Notes: generated by a model not told the origin, from the letters alone. A stretch of DNA of 64,000 nt from Streptomyces scabiei 87.22 (GCF_000091305.1 NC_013929.1:2108001-2172000); one strand, 5' to 3'; numbered from the stretch's first letter, positions 42,123-51,351 are shown. Program-made: numbers and translations.

Positions 42123-42474
42123 AGGCGTCTCCTCGAGCGTACGGCTCCGGGCGGCACACCTCATGGTGACGGCCCGGTAACCGAACAGCAAGGCGATCGC
42201 CAGCCAAGTCGTGAATCGGACCGACATCGCCCCGGCGTCGGCGGCGGCGCCGGGGACGCGGTCCGGGCCTGGTGAACCGCCTTGGCCGGCGGGGGACTTC
42301 ACCTCGCGGACCGCCGTCGGCACGCACGGCCGCGGTCGTCGGGACGGCTCTCCCGGGCGCCCTCTCCCAGGGGCGGGCGCCCGTGTGCGCGGAGCCGTCC
42401 CGACGACCGCGGCCGTGTCGTCGGCATGACCGTCCCGTCGGCGCGAGCGCCCGCGGGGTACGGCGGCCGGGGTG
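42123..42474. other. Intergenic region upstream of fxsA
   Basis: The 352 bp hold the long hairpin terminator at 42325-42417 on the far side and the leader and presumed promoter of the fxs operon on the near side. No clear -35/-10 pair was seen. Confidence 0.45.
42325..42417. terminator. Perfect 26-bp-stem hairpin between ABC importer operon and fxs operon
   Basis: Left arm 42325-42350 and right arm 42392-42417 are perfect reverse complements over 26 bp, with a 41-nt loop that carries a second GGGCGCCC stem. It lies 58 bp past the stop of the importer ATPase gene and upstream of fxsA, so it probably ends the importer transcript and shields fxsA. Confidence 0.75.
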
Positions 42475-43449
42475 TTACGCGGCCCCGTCCTTCGGGGCGA
42501 CCGCGGGTGCGGTGAGCTCCTCGGCCTCGGGGAGTTCGTCGACGTCGACGCCGCGCACCTGGGCGAGTTCGTGCTTGAGGGCGGCGAGTTCGGTGCCGCC
42601 CGCCATGTGGTTGGTGAGTTCGTCCAGGCTGACCTGGTCGCGGGCGGCGCTCAGTTCGAGGGTGCCCAGGCGCAGGACGCTGAAGTGGTCGCCGACCATG
42701 TAGGCATGGTGCGGGTTGTGGGTGATGAAGATGACGCCGAGGCCGCGGTCGCGGGCGGCGGCGATGTACTTCAGCACCACGCCGGACTGCTTGACGCCCA
42801 GGGCGGCGGTGGGCTCGTCCAGGATGAGGACCCGGGCGCCGAAGTAGACGGCGCGGGCGATGGCGACGCACTGGCGCTGGCCGCCGGAGAGGGTGCCGAT
42901 CGGCTGGTCGAGGTCGTCCAGGACGATGCCCATGTTGCGCAGTTCCTCGTCCGCGGTCCTCTTCATCCGCTCGATGTCGAGACGGCGGACGGGCCAGGGG
43001 CCCTTGGTCATCTCGGAGCCGAGGAAGAAGTTGCGCCAGACCGGCATCAGCGGCACGGTGGCGAGGTCCTGGTAGACGGTGGCGATACCGGCGCCCAGGG
43101 CGTCCCGCGGGGTGGTGAAGCGCACCGGTTCCCCGTCGACGACGAACTCGCCCTCGGTGTGCTGGTGCAGCCCGGAGATGATCTTGATGAGGGTGGACTT
43201 CCCGGCGCCGTTGTCGCCCAGGACACAGGTGACGCGGCCGGGGTGGACGGTGAGGTTCACGCCGTGCAGGGCGCGGATGTTGCCGTAGGACTTGCCCGCC
43301 TCCCGCAGCTCGACGATCGGGCGGTCCGAGGCGGGCGCCGCGTCCCGCGCGGCACCGCCGGCGGTGTCCTTCGCGGTGCCGTTCGCGGGGTCCTTCGCGG
43401 CGTCGTGCGCGGTCGCACCGTCGGCCGGGGATCCGTTGGGGTCGGTCAT
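42475..43449 (-). CDS. Sugar ABC transporter ATP-binding protein
   Basis: A 324-residue ATPase of the CUT2-like class. A 40-residue Ala/Asp/Thr-rich tail precedes Walker A ([12 protein letters not shown]), signature LSGGQRQ, Walker B VLILDEP and His-loop FITHNPHH. It is one ATPase domain, not the two fused domains of RbsA. Coupled with the permease and binding-protein genes upstream (9 and 5 bp gaps). GGAGGT precedes the ATG at 43449. The importer likely takes up a cyclic polyol or sugar such as inositol, based on iolD next door (inference). Confidence 0.9.
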   Translation of the reverse strand: MTDPNGSPADGATAHDAAKDPANGTAKDTAGGAARDAAPASDRPIVELREAGKSYGNIRALHGVNLTVHPGRVTCVLGDNGAGKSTLIKIISGLHQHTEGEFVVDGEPVRFTTPRDALGAGIATVYQDLATVPLMPVWRNFFLGSEMTKGPWPVRRLDIERMKRTADEELRNMGIVLDDLDQPIGTLSGGQRQCVAIARAVYFGARVLILDEPTAALGVKQSGVVLKYIAAARDRGLGVIFITHNPHHAYMVGDHFSVLRLGTLELSAARDQVSLDELTNHMAGGTELAALKHELAQVRGVDVDELPEAEELTAPAVAPKDGAA

Positions 43450-43457
43450 GGGGTGGT

Positions 43458-44534
43458 TCACCTCCGGGTCGCCTGGCTGCGGACCCACAAGTTGACGAGG
43501 GCGGCGATCAGGAGCATCACGCCGAGGAAGGCCTTGAACCAGTCGGGGTTCCAGTTGGCGTAGACGATGCCCTGGGAGACCATGCCGAAGATGAAGGCAC
43601 CGATCACCGGGCCCACCGCGGAGCCGTAACCGCCGGTCAGCAGACAGCCGCCGATCACCGCGGCGATGATGTAGAGGAACTCGTTGCCCACACCCTCGCC
43701 GGACTGCACGGTGTTGAACGAGAACAGCAGGTGCATACCCACGAACCAGGCGCCCGCGCCGACGCCCATGAACAGGGCGACCTTGGTGAAGTGCACGGGC
43801 ACGCCGACGGCCCGCGCACTGTCCTTGTTCCCGCCGACCGCGAAGATCCAGTTGCCGAACTTCGTGCGCAGCAGCAGCCAGGTCGCGATCGCCGCGAACG
43901 CCAGCCAGTAGAAGACCGTGACCTTGACCTCGACGCCGCCGATGCCGACCTCGGAGGCGAAGACGCTCTTGGCCTGGTCGAAGCCGTCCATGTCGCTGAT
44001 GGAGTCGCTGGCGACGTTGCCGGTGAAGATCTTCGTCACCGCCAGGTTCGAGCCCTGGAGGATCAGGAACGAGCCCAGGGTCACGAGGAAGCTGGGCAGA
44101 CCGGTCCTGATCAGCAGCCAGCCGTTGAACGCCCCCACTGCCAGCGACACGATCAGCGCGACGATCACGCCCGTCCACACGTTCACCGTGAGCTGGAAGC
44201 TCAGGATCGCGGCGGTCAGGGCGGAGGTGGTGACCGCGACACCGGCGGACAGGTCGAACTCGCCGCCGATCATCAGCAGGGCCACCGGGATCGCCATGAT
44301 GCCCATGACGGAGGCCTGGTAGAGCACGGTCGCCAGCGAACTGGCCTCCCGGAAGGACGGGGCCACCGAGAAGAAGAAGATGTACACCCCGATCGCGGCG
44401 ATCAGCGCGCCGACCTCCGGGCGCGCCAGCAGCCGCCGTCCGAGCGAGCGCTGTGCGGTGCGCCCGTCCTTCTGGGTGCCGGCCGGCGGAGCCGGCGGCG
44501 AGGAACTCGCCGCCGGAGCCGTTGCTTGGGACAT
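43458..44534 (-). CDS. Sugar ABC transporter permease (CUT2 class)
   Basis: A 358-residue permease with 9-10 hydrophobic segments; a cytoplasmic Ala/Pro/Gly-rich N-terminal tail of about 30 residues precedes the first. Signature regions are [20 protein letters not shown] and the late [20 protein letters not shown]. RbsC-type permeases import monosaccharides and inositol. ATG at 44534; its stop overlaps the SD of the ATPase gene. Confidence 0.9.
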   Translation of the reverse strand: MSQATAPAASSSPPAPPAGTQKDGRTAQRSLGRRLLARPEVGALIAAIGVYIFFFSVAPSFREASSLATVLYQASVMGIMAIPVALLMIGGEFDLSAGVAVTTSALTAAILSFQLTVNVWTGVIVALIVSLAVGAFNGWLLIRTGLPSFLVTLGSFLILQGSNLAVTKIFTGNVASDSISDMDGFDQAKSVFASEVGIGGVEVKVTVFYWLAFAAIATWLLLRTKFGNWIFAVGGNKDSARAVGVPVHFTKVALFMGVGAGAWFVGMHLLFSFNTVQSGEGVGNEFLYIIAAVIGGCLLTGGYGSAVGPVIGAFIFGMVSQGIVYANWNPDWFKAFLGVMLLIAALVNLWVRSQATRR

Positions 44535-44539
44535 TCAGA

Positions 44540-45559
44540 TCACCGGGTGCCCTTCGCGGCGAACTTGGCGATCGTGTCGACGTTCTTCTTGTCGACGAAC
44601 GCGGGGCCGGTCAGCACCGCCTGCTCGCCGCCGCCGCTGTAGTTGCCGTTGTTCTTGTAGAGCCACAGCGAGTCCACGGCCAGGTAGCCCTGCAGGTACG
44701 GCTGCTGGTCGACCGCGAACTGGATGTCACCGCTCTTGATGGCGTCCGTCAGGTCCTTGTTGAGGTCGAAGGTGGCGACCTTCGCCTTGCTGCCGGCGTC
44801 CGCGACCGACTGGACCGCGGTCAGGGCGTAGGGGGCACCGAGGGCGACGACGTAGTCGATGGCGGTGTCCTGCTTGAGCTTGGCGGTGATGGTCGACTTC
44901 ACGGACGGCATGTCGGTGCCCGTGACGTTGAGGATCTGGGTGTCGCCCTCGAAGGTCTTCTTCACACCGGCGCAGCGCTGCTCCAGGCCGACGTTGCCCT
45001 GCTCCTGCACGACACAGACGGCCTTCTTCGCGCCGGCCTCGTTCAGCCGCTTGCCGAACGCCTCGCCCGCCACGCTCTCGTCCTGCCCGAAGAACGACAT
45101 CAGACCGAGGCCCTGCCAGTCGCTCAGACCGGAGTTGAGGCCGACGACCGGGATGCCCGCCCGGGTCGCCTTGGCCACGACGTCCTTCATCGCGTCGGGC
45201 TTGGCGAGGGTGATGGCGATGCCGTCGACCTTCTGGTCGATCGCGTTCTGCACGAGGTTGGCCTGGTTGCCGGCGTTCGGGTCGGCCGAGTAGATCAGCT
45301 CGATGTTGTCCTTGGCTGCCGCCGCCTGCGCACCCTTGCGGACGATGTCCCAGAAGGTGTCGCCGGGGGCCTGGTGGGTGACCAGCGCGACCTTCATCCG
45401 GGGGGTGTTGGCCTTGCCCGCGGAGGCGTCCGCCCCGCCCTCCTCGGACTTCTTGCCGCCGGAACCGCTGGAGCAGCCGGCTATCAGCAGCGCGGATGCC
45501 GCGGCCATGGCGAAGAAGGGGGCCACTCTGCGCGAGCGGGAGTGAAACGTGCGGTCCAT
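44540..45559 (-). CDS. Sugar/inositol-type ABC transporter substrate-binding lipoprotein
   Basis: A 339-residue binding protein of the periplasmic-binding-protein type I family. The lipobox LLIAGCSSG lies near residue 29, followed by Gly/Ser/Glu linker and [21 protein letters not shown], then [20 protein letters not shown]. This is the ribose/inositol-like group, consistent with CUT2 permease and ATPase downstream. ATG at 45559 follows an AGGAAAG SD. It starts the leftward operon from the shared promoter region at 45713-45786. Confidence 0.9.
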   Translation of the reverse strand: MDRTFHSRSRRVAPFFAMAAASALLIAGCSSGSGGKKSEEGGADASAGKANTPRMKVALVTHQAPGDTFWDIVRKGAQAAAAKDNIELIYSADPNAGNQANLVQNAIDQKVDGIAITLAKPDAMKDVVAKATRAGIPVVGLNSGLSDWQGLGLMSFFGQDESVAGEAFGKRLNEAGAKKAVCVVQEQGNVGLEQRCAGVKKTFEGDTQILNVTGTDMPSVKSTITAKLKQDTAIDYVVALGAPYALTAVQSVADAGSKAKVATFDLNKDLTDAIKSGDIQFAVDQQPYLQGYLAVDSLWLYKNNGNYSGGGEQAVLTGPAFVDKKNVDTIAKFAAKGTR

Positions 45560-45712
45560 CTTTCCTGCACCTCACTGTGCGACGGGGGGAAAGGGATCGG
45601 GACAGCGTCGGGCGGAGCGCCCGCGCGGGCCCGGACTCGGAAAGTCCGGATCATTGTGCCGGTAGGCCGACTGCGCTGATTCGTTGGGACGGGATACAAA
45701 CCCCTGCCGGAC

Positions 45713-45786
45713 CCCCCTGTCAAGACTTTGTTAAGACATTATTTCAGGAGCAGGTCAGGATGTCAGTACAAAGCCTTGACAGGGGG
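45713..45786. promoter_or_regulatory. Inverted repeat with divergent -35-like elements and TGACAGG half-sites
   Basis: Left arm 45713-45731 (CCCCCTGTCAAGACTTTGT) and right arm 45768-45786 are reverse complements at 18 of 19 bases, separated by 36 bp. Each arm includes TTGACAGGGGG reading outward, so a TTGACA -35 faces the importer operon on one side and iolD on the other (TATTCC 18 bp on). The TGACAGG core also forms the perfect palindrome before the GntR gene, which makes this a likely operator for that regulator. Confidence 0.7.
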
Positions 45787-45891
45787 TCGCTTCGGGTCCT
45801 ATTCCTGGGATACATCCGGACCCGAGCGCGCGCATCCCCGGGCGCCGCGGGCGTCCGGAGGCCCGCACCCCCCGCCCGAGGAGCGCCGCGC

Positions 45892-46020
45892 ATGCCCGAG
45901 CCCGCCGAATCCCCCGATCCGGTCACGACGGCCGTATCGGAATCGATCTCCATCCGTTGCACTCCGGCGTCCATCCCGCGCGTGTCGAACCCCGCGGCAC
46001 GGCCCGGGGCGAGGCACTGA
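45892..46020 (+). CDS. Candidate small ORF upstream of iolD
   Basis: A 42-codon frame (MPEPAESPDPVTTAVSESIS and so on, ending AARPGARH) with GAGGAG 8 bp before the ATG and mostly G/C third positions. It lies in the iolD leader, 140 bp before iolD. It could be a small leader peptide, or chance; nothing in it is recognised. Confidence 0.3.
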   Translation: MPEPAESPDPVTTAVSESISIRCTPASIPRVSNPAARPGARH

Positions 46021-46160
46021 GGGATCCTGGGCCCCGTCCGTCGGCGGCCCCGGTGGGCCTCTCGCGCGGGGACGGCCGCCACGGCCCGGACCGGACGCCC
46101 CACGTGACAGCTCCGCACCGCCCGCCCGACACCCGCCCCCACCCCACCCGTGAGGTCCCG

Positions 46161-48038
46161 ATGTCCCAGTCCCCCACCCGCCGTCTGACCGTCGCCCAGG
46201 CGCTGGTGCGGTTCCTGTCCGTGCAGTACACCGAGCGCGACGGGGAGCGCCACCGGCTGATCGCCGGGACCTGGGGCATCTTCGGCCACGGCAATGTCGC
46301 GGGCCTCGGCCAGGCGCTCCTGGAGGCCGGCGAGGAGGCGATGCCGTTCCACCAGGGCCGCAACGAGCAGTCGATGGTGCACGCCGCCGTCGGGTACGCC
46401 CGCCAGCTGAACCGGCTCTCCGCGCAGGCGGTCACCACCTCCATCGGCCCCGGCGCCACCAACCTGGTCACCGGCGCGGCCCTCGCCACCATCAACCGGC
46501 TGCCCGTGCTGCTGCTCCCCGGCGACTACTTCGCCACCCGCACCGCCGACCCGCTGCTCCAGCAGCTGGAGCACCCGAGCGAGGCCGACGTCTCGGTCAA
46601 CGACACCCTGCGCCCGGTCTCCCGCCTCTTCGACCGGATCACCCGTCCCGAGGCACTGATCCCGGCCGCCCTGAACGCCATGCGGGTCCTCGCCGACCCG
46701 GCCGACACCGGCGCGGTCACCCTCGCCCTCCCCCAGGACGTCCAGGCCGAGGCGTACGACTGGCCCGAGGAGTTCTTCGCCGAGCGCGTGTGGCGCGTAC
46801 GGCGTCCCGTGCCCGACCCGGTGGAGCTGGCCCAGGCCGTGCGGGCGATCCGCGGCGCGCGGCGGCCGCTGATCGTCGCGGGCGGCGGCATCCACCACAG
46901 CGAGGCCGAACAGGCGCTCAGGGCGCTGGTCGACGCCACCGGCATCCCGGTCGCGTCCACCCAGGCCGGCAAGGGTTCGCTGCGCTTCGACCACCCGGGC
47001 GACCTCGGCGGCATCGGCCACACCGGCACGGCCGTCTGCGACGACATCGCCCGCACGGCCGACCTCGTCATCGGCGTCGGCACCCGCTACACCGACTTCA
47101 CCACCGCCTCGAACACCCTCTTCCGTACCCCGGACGTCCGCTTCGTCAACCTCAACATCGCCGCGTTCGACGCGCACAAGCTCTCGGCACGGACGGTCGT
47201 CTGCGACGCGCGGGCCGGTCTCACGGCGCTCACCGAGGCACTGGAGGGCCACCGGGTGAGCGAGGCGTACGAGGCGGAGTACCGGGCCGGCAAGGAGCGC
47301 TGGGAGCAGGTGGTCGAGGCCGCCTACACCCCGGCCGACGAGCACGCCGTGCCCACCCAGACCCAGGTGCTCGGCGCCCTGGACGCGGTCGTCGGGGACG
47401 AGGACGTGGTCATCAACGCGGCCGGTTCGCTCCCCGGAGACCTGCACAAGCTCTGGCGGGCCCGCAGCCCGCGCCAGTACCACCTGGAGTACGGCTACTC
47501 CTGCATGGGCTACGAGATCCCCGCCGGGATCGGCGTCCAGCAGGCGGCGCCCGGCACGGCCGTCTGGTCGCTGGTCGGGGACGGCACCTACCTGATGATG
47601 CCGACGGAGATCGTCACGGCCGTCCAGGAGGGCCTGCCGGTCAACCTGGTCCTCCTCCAGAACCACGGCTACGCCTCCATCGGCGGCCTGTCCGAGTCGG
47701 TCGGCGGCGAGCGCTTCGGCACCGCGTACCGCTACCGCGCCGCCGACGGCACCTTCTCCGGCGCCCCGCTTCCGGTGGACCTCGCCGCCAACGCGGCCAG
47801 CCTCGGCATGGACGTCCTCCGCGCCAGGACGGTGAAGGAGCTGCGCGAGGCGCTCGCGACGGCCCGCGCCTCGGACCGGCCCACCTGTGTGTACGTGGAG
47901 ACCGACCCGGCGCCCACCGCTCCGCCGGCGGAGGCATGGTGGGACGTACCGGTCGCCGAGACCGCCTCCCGTCCGGCGGCCGTCGAGGCGCGCGCGGCGT
48001 ACGACCGCGAGGCGGCCGGCCGGCGACGTCACCTCTGA
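46161..48038 (+). CDS. iolD: IolD: trihydroxycyclohexane-1,2-dione hydrolase
   Basis: A 625-residue thiamine-diphosphate enzyme of inositol catabolism, which opens the ring of 3D-trihydroxycyclohexane-1,2-dione to 5-deoxyglucuronate. It has the three-domain ThDP fold: N-terminal PYR domain with the start RRLTVAQALVRFLSVQYTER and catalytic Glu in HQGRNEQSMVHAAVG; the central domain; and the PP domain with GDGTYLMMPTEI and LLQNHGYASIGG. ATG at 46161 follows GAGGT; a frame open 68 codons earlier is noise. Cytoplasmic. No other iol genes except regulator, importer and oxidoreductase are close by. Confidence 0.92.
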   Translation: MSQSPTRRLTVAQALVRFLSVQYTERDGERHRLIAGTWGIFGHGNVAGLGQALLEAGEEAMPFHQGRNEQSMVHAAVGYARQLNRLSAQAVTTSIGPGATNLVTGAALATINRLPVLLLPGDYFATRTADPLLQQLEHPSEADVSVNDTLRPVSRLFDRITRPEALIPAALNAMRVLADPADTGAVTLALPQDVQAEAYDWPEEFFAERVWRVRRPVPDPVELAQAVRAIRGARRPLIVAGGGIHHSEAEQALRALVDATGIPVASTQAGKGSLRFDHPGDLGGIGHTGTAVCDDIARTADLVIGVGTRYTDFTTASNTLFRTPDVRFVNLNIAAFDAHKLSARTVVCDARAGLTALTEALEGHRVSEAYEAEYRAGKERWEQVVEAAYTPADEHAVPTQTQVLGALDAVVGDEDVVINAAGSLPGDLHKLWRARSPRQYHLEYGYSCMGYEIPAGIGVQQAAPGTAVWSLVGDGTYLMMPTEIVTAVQEGLPVNLVLLQNHGYASIGGLSESVGGERFGTAYRYRAADGTFSGAPLPVDLAANAASLGMDVLRARTVKELREALATARASDRPTCVYVETDPAPTAPPAEAWWDVPVAETASRPAAVEARAAYDREAAGRRRHL

Positions 48039-48057
48039 CGCGGGCGCCGCGCGTCCG

Positions 48058-48084
48058 CGAGGGCCCCGCCGGGCGGGGCCCTCG
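48058..48084 (+). terminator. iolD terminator
   Basis: CGAGGGCCCCGC (48058-48069) pairs perfectly with GCGGGGCCCTCG (48073-48084) over a 3-nt loop, 19 bp after the iolD stop. A tight, strong GC hairpin with no U-tract, as usual in Streptomyces. Confidence 0.8.
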
Positions 48085-48136
48085 GTGCCGCGTCCGGCCG
48101 GACTTCCGGCCCTCACCGCTCATGTCAGGACAATGC

Positions 48137-48158
48137 GATGACAGGGGTTCCTGTCATC
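48137..48158. promoter_or_regulatory. 22-bp palindromic operator of the GntR gene
   Basis: Perfect 9-bp arms, GATGACAGG and CCTGTCATC, around a 4-bp GGTT centre, ending 19 bp before the GntR start. The spacing fits autoregulation by a HutC-type dimer. The TGACAGG core recurs in both arms of the repeat at 45713-45786. Confidence 0.75.
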
Positions 48159-48177
48159 CGGACGGACGGCTACTCTC

Positions 48178-48948
48178 ATGGGCGTGACCAGCTCGAACAC
48201 GGGGAGTACAGGGAGTCTCGGCCTCAGCGTCGACCGGAGCAGCCCGGTGCCGCTGTACTACCAGCTGGCCCGGCAGCTGGAGTCGGCGATCGAGCACGGC
48301 GCCCTCGGCCCCGGCAGCCTGCTCGGCAACGAGATCGAACTCGCGGGCCGGCTCGGCCTGTCCCGCCCGACCGTGCGGCAGGCCATCCAGTCGCTCGTCG
48401 ACAAGGGCCTGCTCGTACGCCGCCGGGGTGTCGGCACGCAGGTGGTGCACAGCCAGGTGAAACGGCCGCTGGAGCTGAGCAGTCTCTACGACGACCTGGA
48501 GGCGGCCGGGCAGCGGCCCACGACCAGGGTGCTGCTGAGCGAGCTCCGGCCGGCCTCGGCCGAGGTGGCGGCGGCCCTGGGCCTCACCGAGGGCGACGAG
48601 GTGCACCTCGTCGAGCGGCTGCGCCTGACGCACGGCCAGCCGGTGGCGTACCTGGCCAACTTCGTCCCGGGCGGACTGCTGGACCTCGGCACCGACCGGC
48701 TGGAGTCGACGGGCCTGTACCAGATGATGCGCAACGCCGGCATCACCCTGCACAGCGCCCACCAGAGCGTCGGCGCCCGTCTCGCCACCGCCGAGGAGGC
48801 CGAGCGCCTCGGCGAGCCGGAGGGCGCCGCGCTCCTCACCATGCAGCGCACGGCGTACGACGACACCGGGCGCGCGGTGGAGTACGGCACCCATGTCTAC
48901 CGAGCCTCGCGCTACTCCTTCGACTTCCAGCTCCTCGTCCGCAACTGA
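48178..48948 (+). CDS. GntR-family (HutC-type) transcriptional regulator
   Basis: A 256-residue repressor. The winged HTH lies near residues 24-90: PVPLYYQLARQLESAI, EIELAGRLGLSRPTVRQAIQ, DKGLLVRRRGVG. The C-terminal UTRA effector domain follows (RVLLSELRPASAEVAAALGL, LVERLRLTHGQPVAYL to YRASRYSFDFQL). It probably represses the importer operon and iolD via the TGACAGG sites and itself via the palindrome at 48137-48158. The effector is likely an intermediate of polyol breakdown (inference). ATG at 48178. Confidence 0.92.
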   Translation: MGVTSSNTGSTGSLGLSVDRSSPVPLYYQLARQLESAIEHGALGPGSLLGNEIELAGRLGLSRPTVRQAIQSLVDKGLLVRRRGVGTQVVHSQVKRPLELSSLYDDLEAAGQRPTTRVLLSELRPASAEVAAALGLTEGDEVHLVERLRLTHGQPVAYLANFVPGGLLDLGTDRLESTGLYQMMRNAGITLHSAHQSVGARLATAEEAERLGEPEGAALLTMQRTAYDDTGRAVEYGTHVYRASRYSFDFQLLVRN

Positions 48949-49008
48949 CTTACAGGAAGCGGGAGTTCGGGTACGGGAGCGTTCCGGGGGCGGTGTCCGC
49001 CGCCGGGC

Positions 49009-50160
49009 TCAGAGGTGCACCCACGCCCCCGACGCCGCCGAGCGGCTCATCGCGTCCAGCGCGGTGGCGCTGTGCACGGCGTCGGCGAGGGTGGTGCCGT
49101 ACGGGGTGCCCTCGGCGATCGAGCGCAGGAAGTTGTGCGCCTCCACGACCTTGAGGTCGTCGTAGCCCATGGCGTTGGCGGAGCCGGGCTGGAAGGCTCC
49201 GTACGCGCCGTGGCCGGGACCGACGAAGAGGGTGTGCACGGACTGGTCCTGGTAGGCGTCGCCGCTGCTGACGCCCAGCTCCCCCATGCGGCGGAAGTCC
49301 CAGAAGAGGGCGCCCTCGGTGCCGTGGATCTCGAAGCCGTAGTTGTTCTGCTCGCCGACGGAGACCCTGCACGCCTCCAGGACGCCCCGCGCGCCGGAGG
49401 CGAAGCGCAGGAGGCAGTTGACGTAGTCCTCGTTCTCCACCGGGCCGAGTTCGCCGCCCGCGGCGCGGCTGTGCCCGGCGGTGGCGCCGGTGGGCCGGGC
49501 CCGCTCGGGGACGAAGACGGCGGTGTCGGCGGTGAGGGAGGCGAGGTCGCCGAGCAGGAAGCGGGCCAGGTCCACGCCGTGCGAGGCGAGGTCGCCGAGG
49601 ACGCCGCTGCCGCCGCGCTCCCGCTCGTACCGCCAGGTCAGGGCGCCTTCGGGGTGGGCGGCGTAGTCACTGAAGAGGCGGATGCGGATATGGGTGACCC
49701 TGCCGATCCGGCCGGCGGCGATCAGCTCGCGGGCGGCCTCCACCGCGGGCGCGTTGCGGTAGTTGAAGCCCACGGTGCCCTGGACGCCGGACCTGGCGGC
49801 GGCGTCGGCGACCGCGCGGGCGTCGGCGGCGGTGAGCCCGACGGGCTTCTCGATCCAGATGTGCTTGCCGGCCTCCGCCATGGCGACGCCGATCTCCCGG
49901 TGCAGGAAGTTCGGCGCGGTGATGCTGACCGCCCGGACGCGGGGATCGGCGGCCACCTCGCGCCAGTCCCGGGCGGTCGAGGCGAAGCCGAACTGCCGGG
50001 CGGCCTCCTCCGCGCGACCGGGCACCTCCTCGACGACGGTGACCAGCTCGGGCCTGAGGGACAGCTGCGGGAAGTGGTGGGCCACGCGGGCGTACGCCTG
50101 CGTGTGCACCCGCCCCATCCAGCCGAATCCCACCACGGCGACACCGAGCGCACTCACCAT
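49009..50160 (-). CDS. Gfo/Idh/MocA-family oxidoreductase
   Basis: A 383-residue NAD(P)-dependent sugar/inositol dehydrogenase. N-terminal Rossmann motif VAVVGFGWMGRVHTQAYA, then IWIEKPVGL with the catalytic Lys in EKP near residue 94; later His in GDLASHGVDLARFLLGD. The fit with inositol dehydrogenase-like or scyllo-inosose-type enzymes is only familial. ATG at 50160 has GAGGG upstream. Convergent with the GntR gene (60 bp between) and divergent from the LacI gene, with the operator at 50172-50187 in its leader. Confidence 0.9.
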   Translation of the reverse strand: MVSALGVAVVGFGWMGRVHTQAYARVAHHFPQLSLRPELVTVVEEVPGRAEEAARQFGFASTARDWREVAADPRVRAVSITAPNFLHREIGVAMAEAGKHIWIEKPVGLTAADARAVADAAARSGVQGTVGFNYRNAPAVEAARELIAAGRIGRVTHIRIRLFSDYAAHPEGALTWRYERERGGSGVLGDLASHGVDLARFLLGDLASLTADTAVFVPERARPTGATAGHSRAAGGELGPVENEDYVNCLLRFASGARGVLEACRVSVGEQNNYGFEIHGTEGALFWDFRRMGELGVSSGDAYQDQSVHTLFVGPGHGAYGAFQPGSANAMGYDDLKVVEAHNFLRSIAEGTPYGTTLADAVHSATALDAMSRSAASGAWVHL

Positions 50161-50171
50161 GACCACCCTCT

Positions 50172-50187
50172 TTTGGACCGTTCCAAA
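50172..50187. promoter_or_regulatory. LacI-type operator (site 1)
   Basis: TTTGGACCGTTCCAAA, palindromic at all but one of the eight base pairs, 12 bp upstream of the oxidoreductase start. Its core TGGACCGTTCCA is the reverse complement of site 2 at 50256-50267 (TGGAACGGTCCA). Likely target of the LacI protein encoded at 50272. Confidence 0.7.
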
Positions 50188-50255
50188 CGCGTACGCCGCT
50201 CACACTGAGGGCAGGTTCCGGGACTGTCAAGCCCTTTGACACGGGCACGGCGCTG

Positions 50256-50267
50256 TGGAACGGTCCA
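50256..50267. promoter_or_regulatory. LacI-type operator (site 2)
   Basis: TGGAACGGTCCA, five bases before the ATG of the LacI gene, so a bound repressor would block its start. Same motif in opposite orientation as the site at 50172-50187, 68 bp away. Confidence 0.7.
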
Positions 50268-50271
50268 GGCC

Positions 50272-51288
50272 ATGAGACCCGGACCCGCGAACCCGACGAT
50301 CCGCGACGTCGCCGAGCGGGCCGGTGTGTCCAAGTCCCTGGTCTCGCTGGTGCTGCGCGGCTCGGAGCAGGTGCGCGAGGAGAAGCGGCAGGCCGTGCTG
50401 GCCGCCGTGGACGAGCTGGGCTACCGCCCGAACGCCGCCGCGCGCAGCCTGAGCGAGCGCCGCACCCGCACGGTCGGCGTCCTCCTCAACGACATGCGCA
50501 ACCCCTGGTTCGTGGAGCTGCTGGACGGCCTCAACTCCCGTCTGCACGACAACGGTCTGCGCATGCTGCTGGCCGACGGCCATCTCAACCGCCGGCTCGG
50601 CGAGGACCTCACCCGCACCTTCACCGAGCTGCGGGTCGACGGGCTGATCGCGGTCGGCACCCTGCCCCCGTCCGAGGCCCTGCGCACGGCGGCCGGGCTC
50701 GTCCCGACCGTGGTGGCGGGCGCCCGGGAGCCCACGCTGCCCCGGGTGGACGTCGTCGCGGGCGACGACCAGCTCGGCGCCCGTCTCGCCACCGAGCACC
50801 TCATCGGCCTCGGGCACCGGCGCATCGCCCATATCGCCGGGGACGGCGTGGTCGGCGCGCTGCGCCGCCGCAGCTTCGAGACGGTGATGCGCGAGCACGG
50901 ACTGGGCGGTCTCGCGTCCGTCGAGCGCGGCGATCTGACCGAGGAGGGCGGCTACCGCGCCACGGTCCGGCTGCTCGGCACCGCCGAACGCCCCACCGCC
51001 GTCGTGGCGTTCAACGACATGGCCTGCGTGGGCGCCCTCTCCGCCGCCGAGGAACTGGGCCTGAGGGTGCCGCGCGACCTCTCCCTCGTCGGCTACGACA
51101 ACACCTACGTCGCCCGCCTGCGCCACCTCTGGCTCACGACCGTGGACAACGCCAGCCACGACGTGGGCCGGGCGGCCGCCCAGTGCCTCCTCGACCGCAT
51201 CGCCGACCCGACGCGCGCCGGCCGGCTGGTCCTGACCACACCGACCCTGGAGGTACGCGGCACCACGGGCCCGCCGGCCGGTCACTGA
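50272..51288 (+). CDS. LacI-family transcriptional regulator
   Basis: A 338-residue repressor. HTH TIRDVAERAGVSKSLVSLVL near residues 8-27, hinge helix NAAARSLSERRT, then the sugar-binding core with GVLLNDMRNPWFVELLDGL and LVGYDNTYVARLRHLWLTTV. ATG at 50272; the frame opens 12 codons earlier with a TTG. It is divergent from the Gfo/Idh gene, and the two TGGAACGGTCCA sites point to control of that gene and itself. Confidence 0.92.
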   Translation: MRPGPANPTIRDVAERAGVSKSLVSLVLRGSEQVREEKRQAVLAAVDELGYRPNAAARSLSERRTRTVGVLLNDMRNPWFVELLDGLNSRLHDNGLRMLLADGHLNRRLGEDLTRTFTELRVDGLIAVGTLPPSEALRTAAGLVPTVVAGAREPTLPRVDVVAGDDQLGARLATEHLIGLGHRRIAHIAGDGVVGALRRRSFETVMREHGLGGLASVERGDLTEEGGYRATVRLLGTAERPTAVVAFNDMACVGALSAAEELGLRVPRDLSLVGYDNTYVARLRHLWLTTVDNASHDVGRAAAQCLLDRIADPTRAGRLVLTTPTLEVRGTTGPPAGH

Positions 51289-51351
51289 GGCGTCGGCCTC
51301 TCCCGCGTCGAGGGGAGCGGGCCCTGCTGCCGGGCGTCGGAGGCACGCCCG

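Larger units (their letters stand above)
45560..46160. other. Shared promoter region of importer operon and iolD
   Basis: About 600 bp between the divergent importer and iolD genes. It holds the inverted repeat at 45713-45786, a candidate small ORF at 45892-46020, and a GC-rich stretch before iolD. No other feature was seen. Confidence 0.55.
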
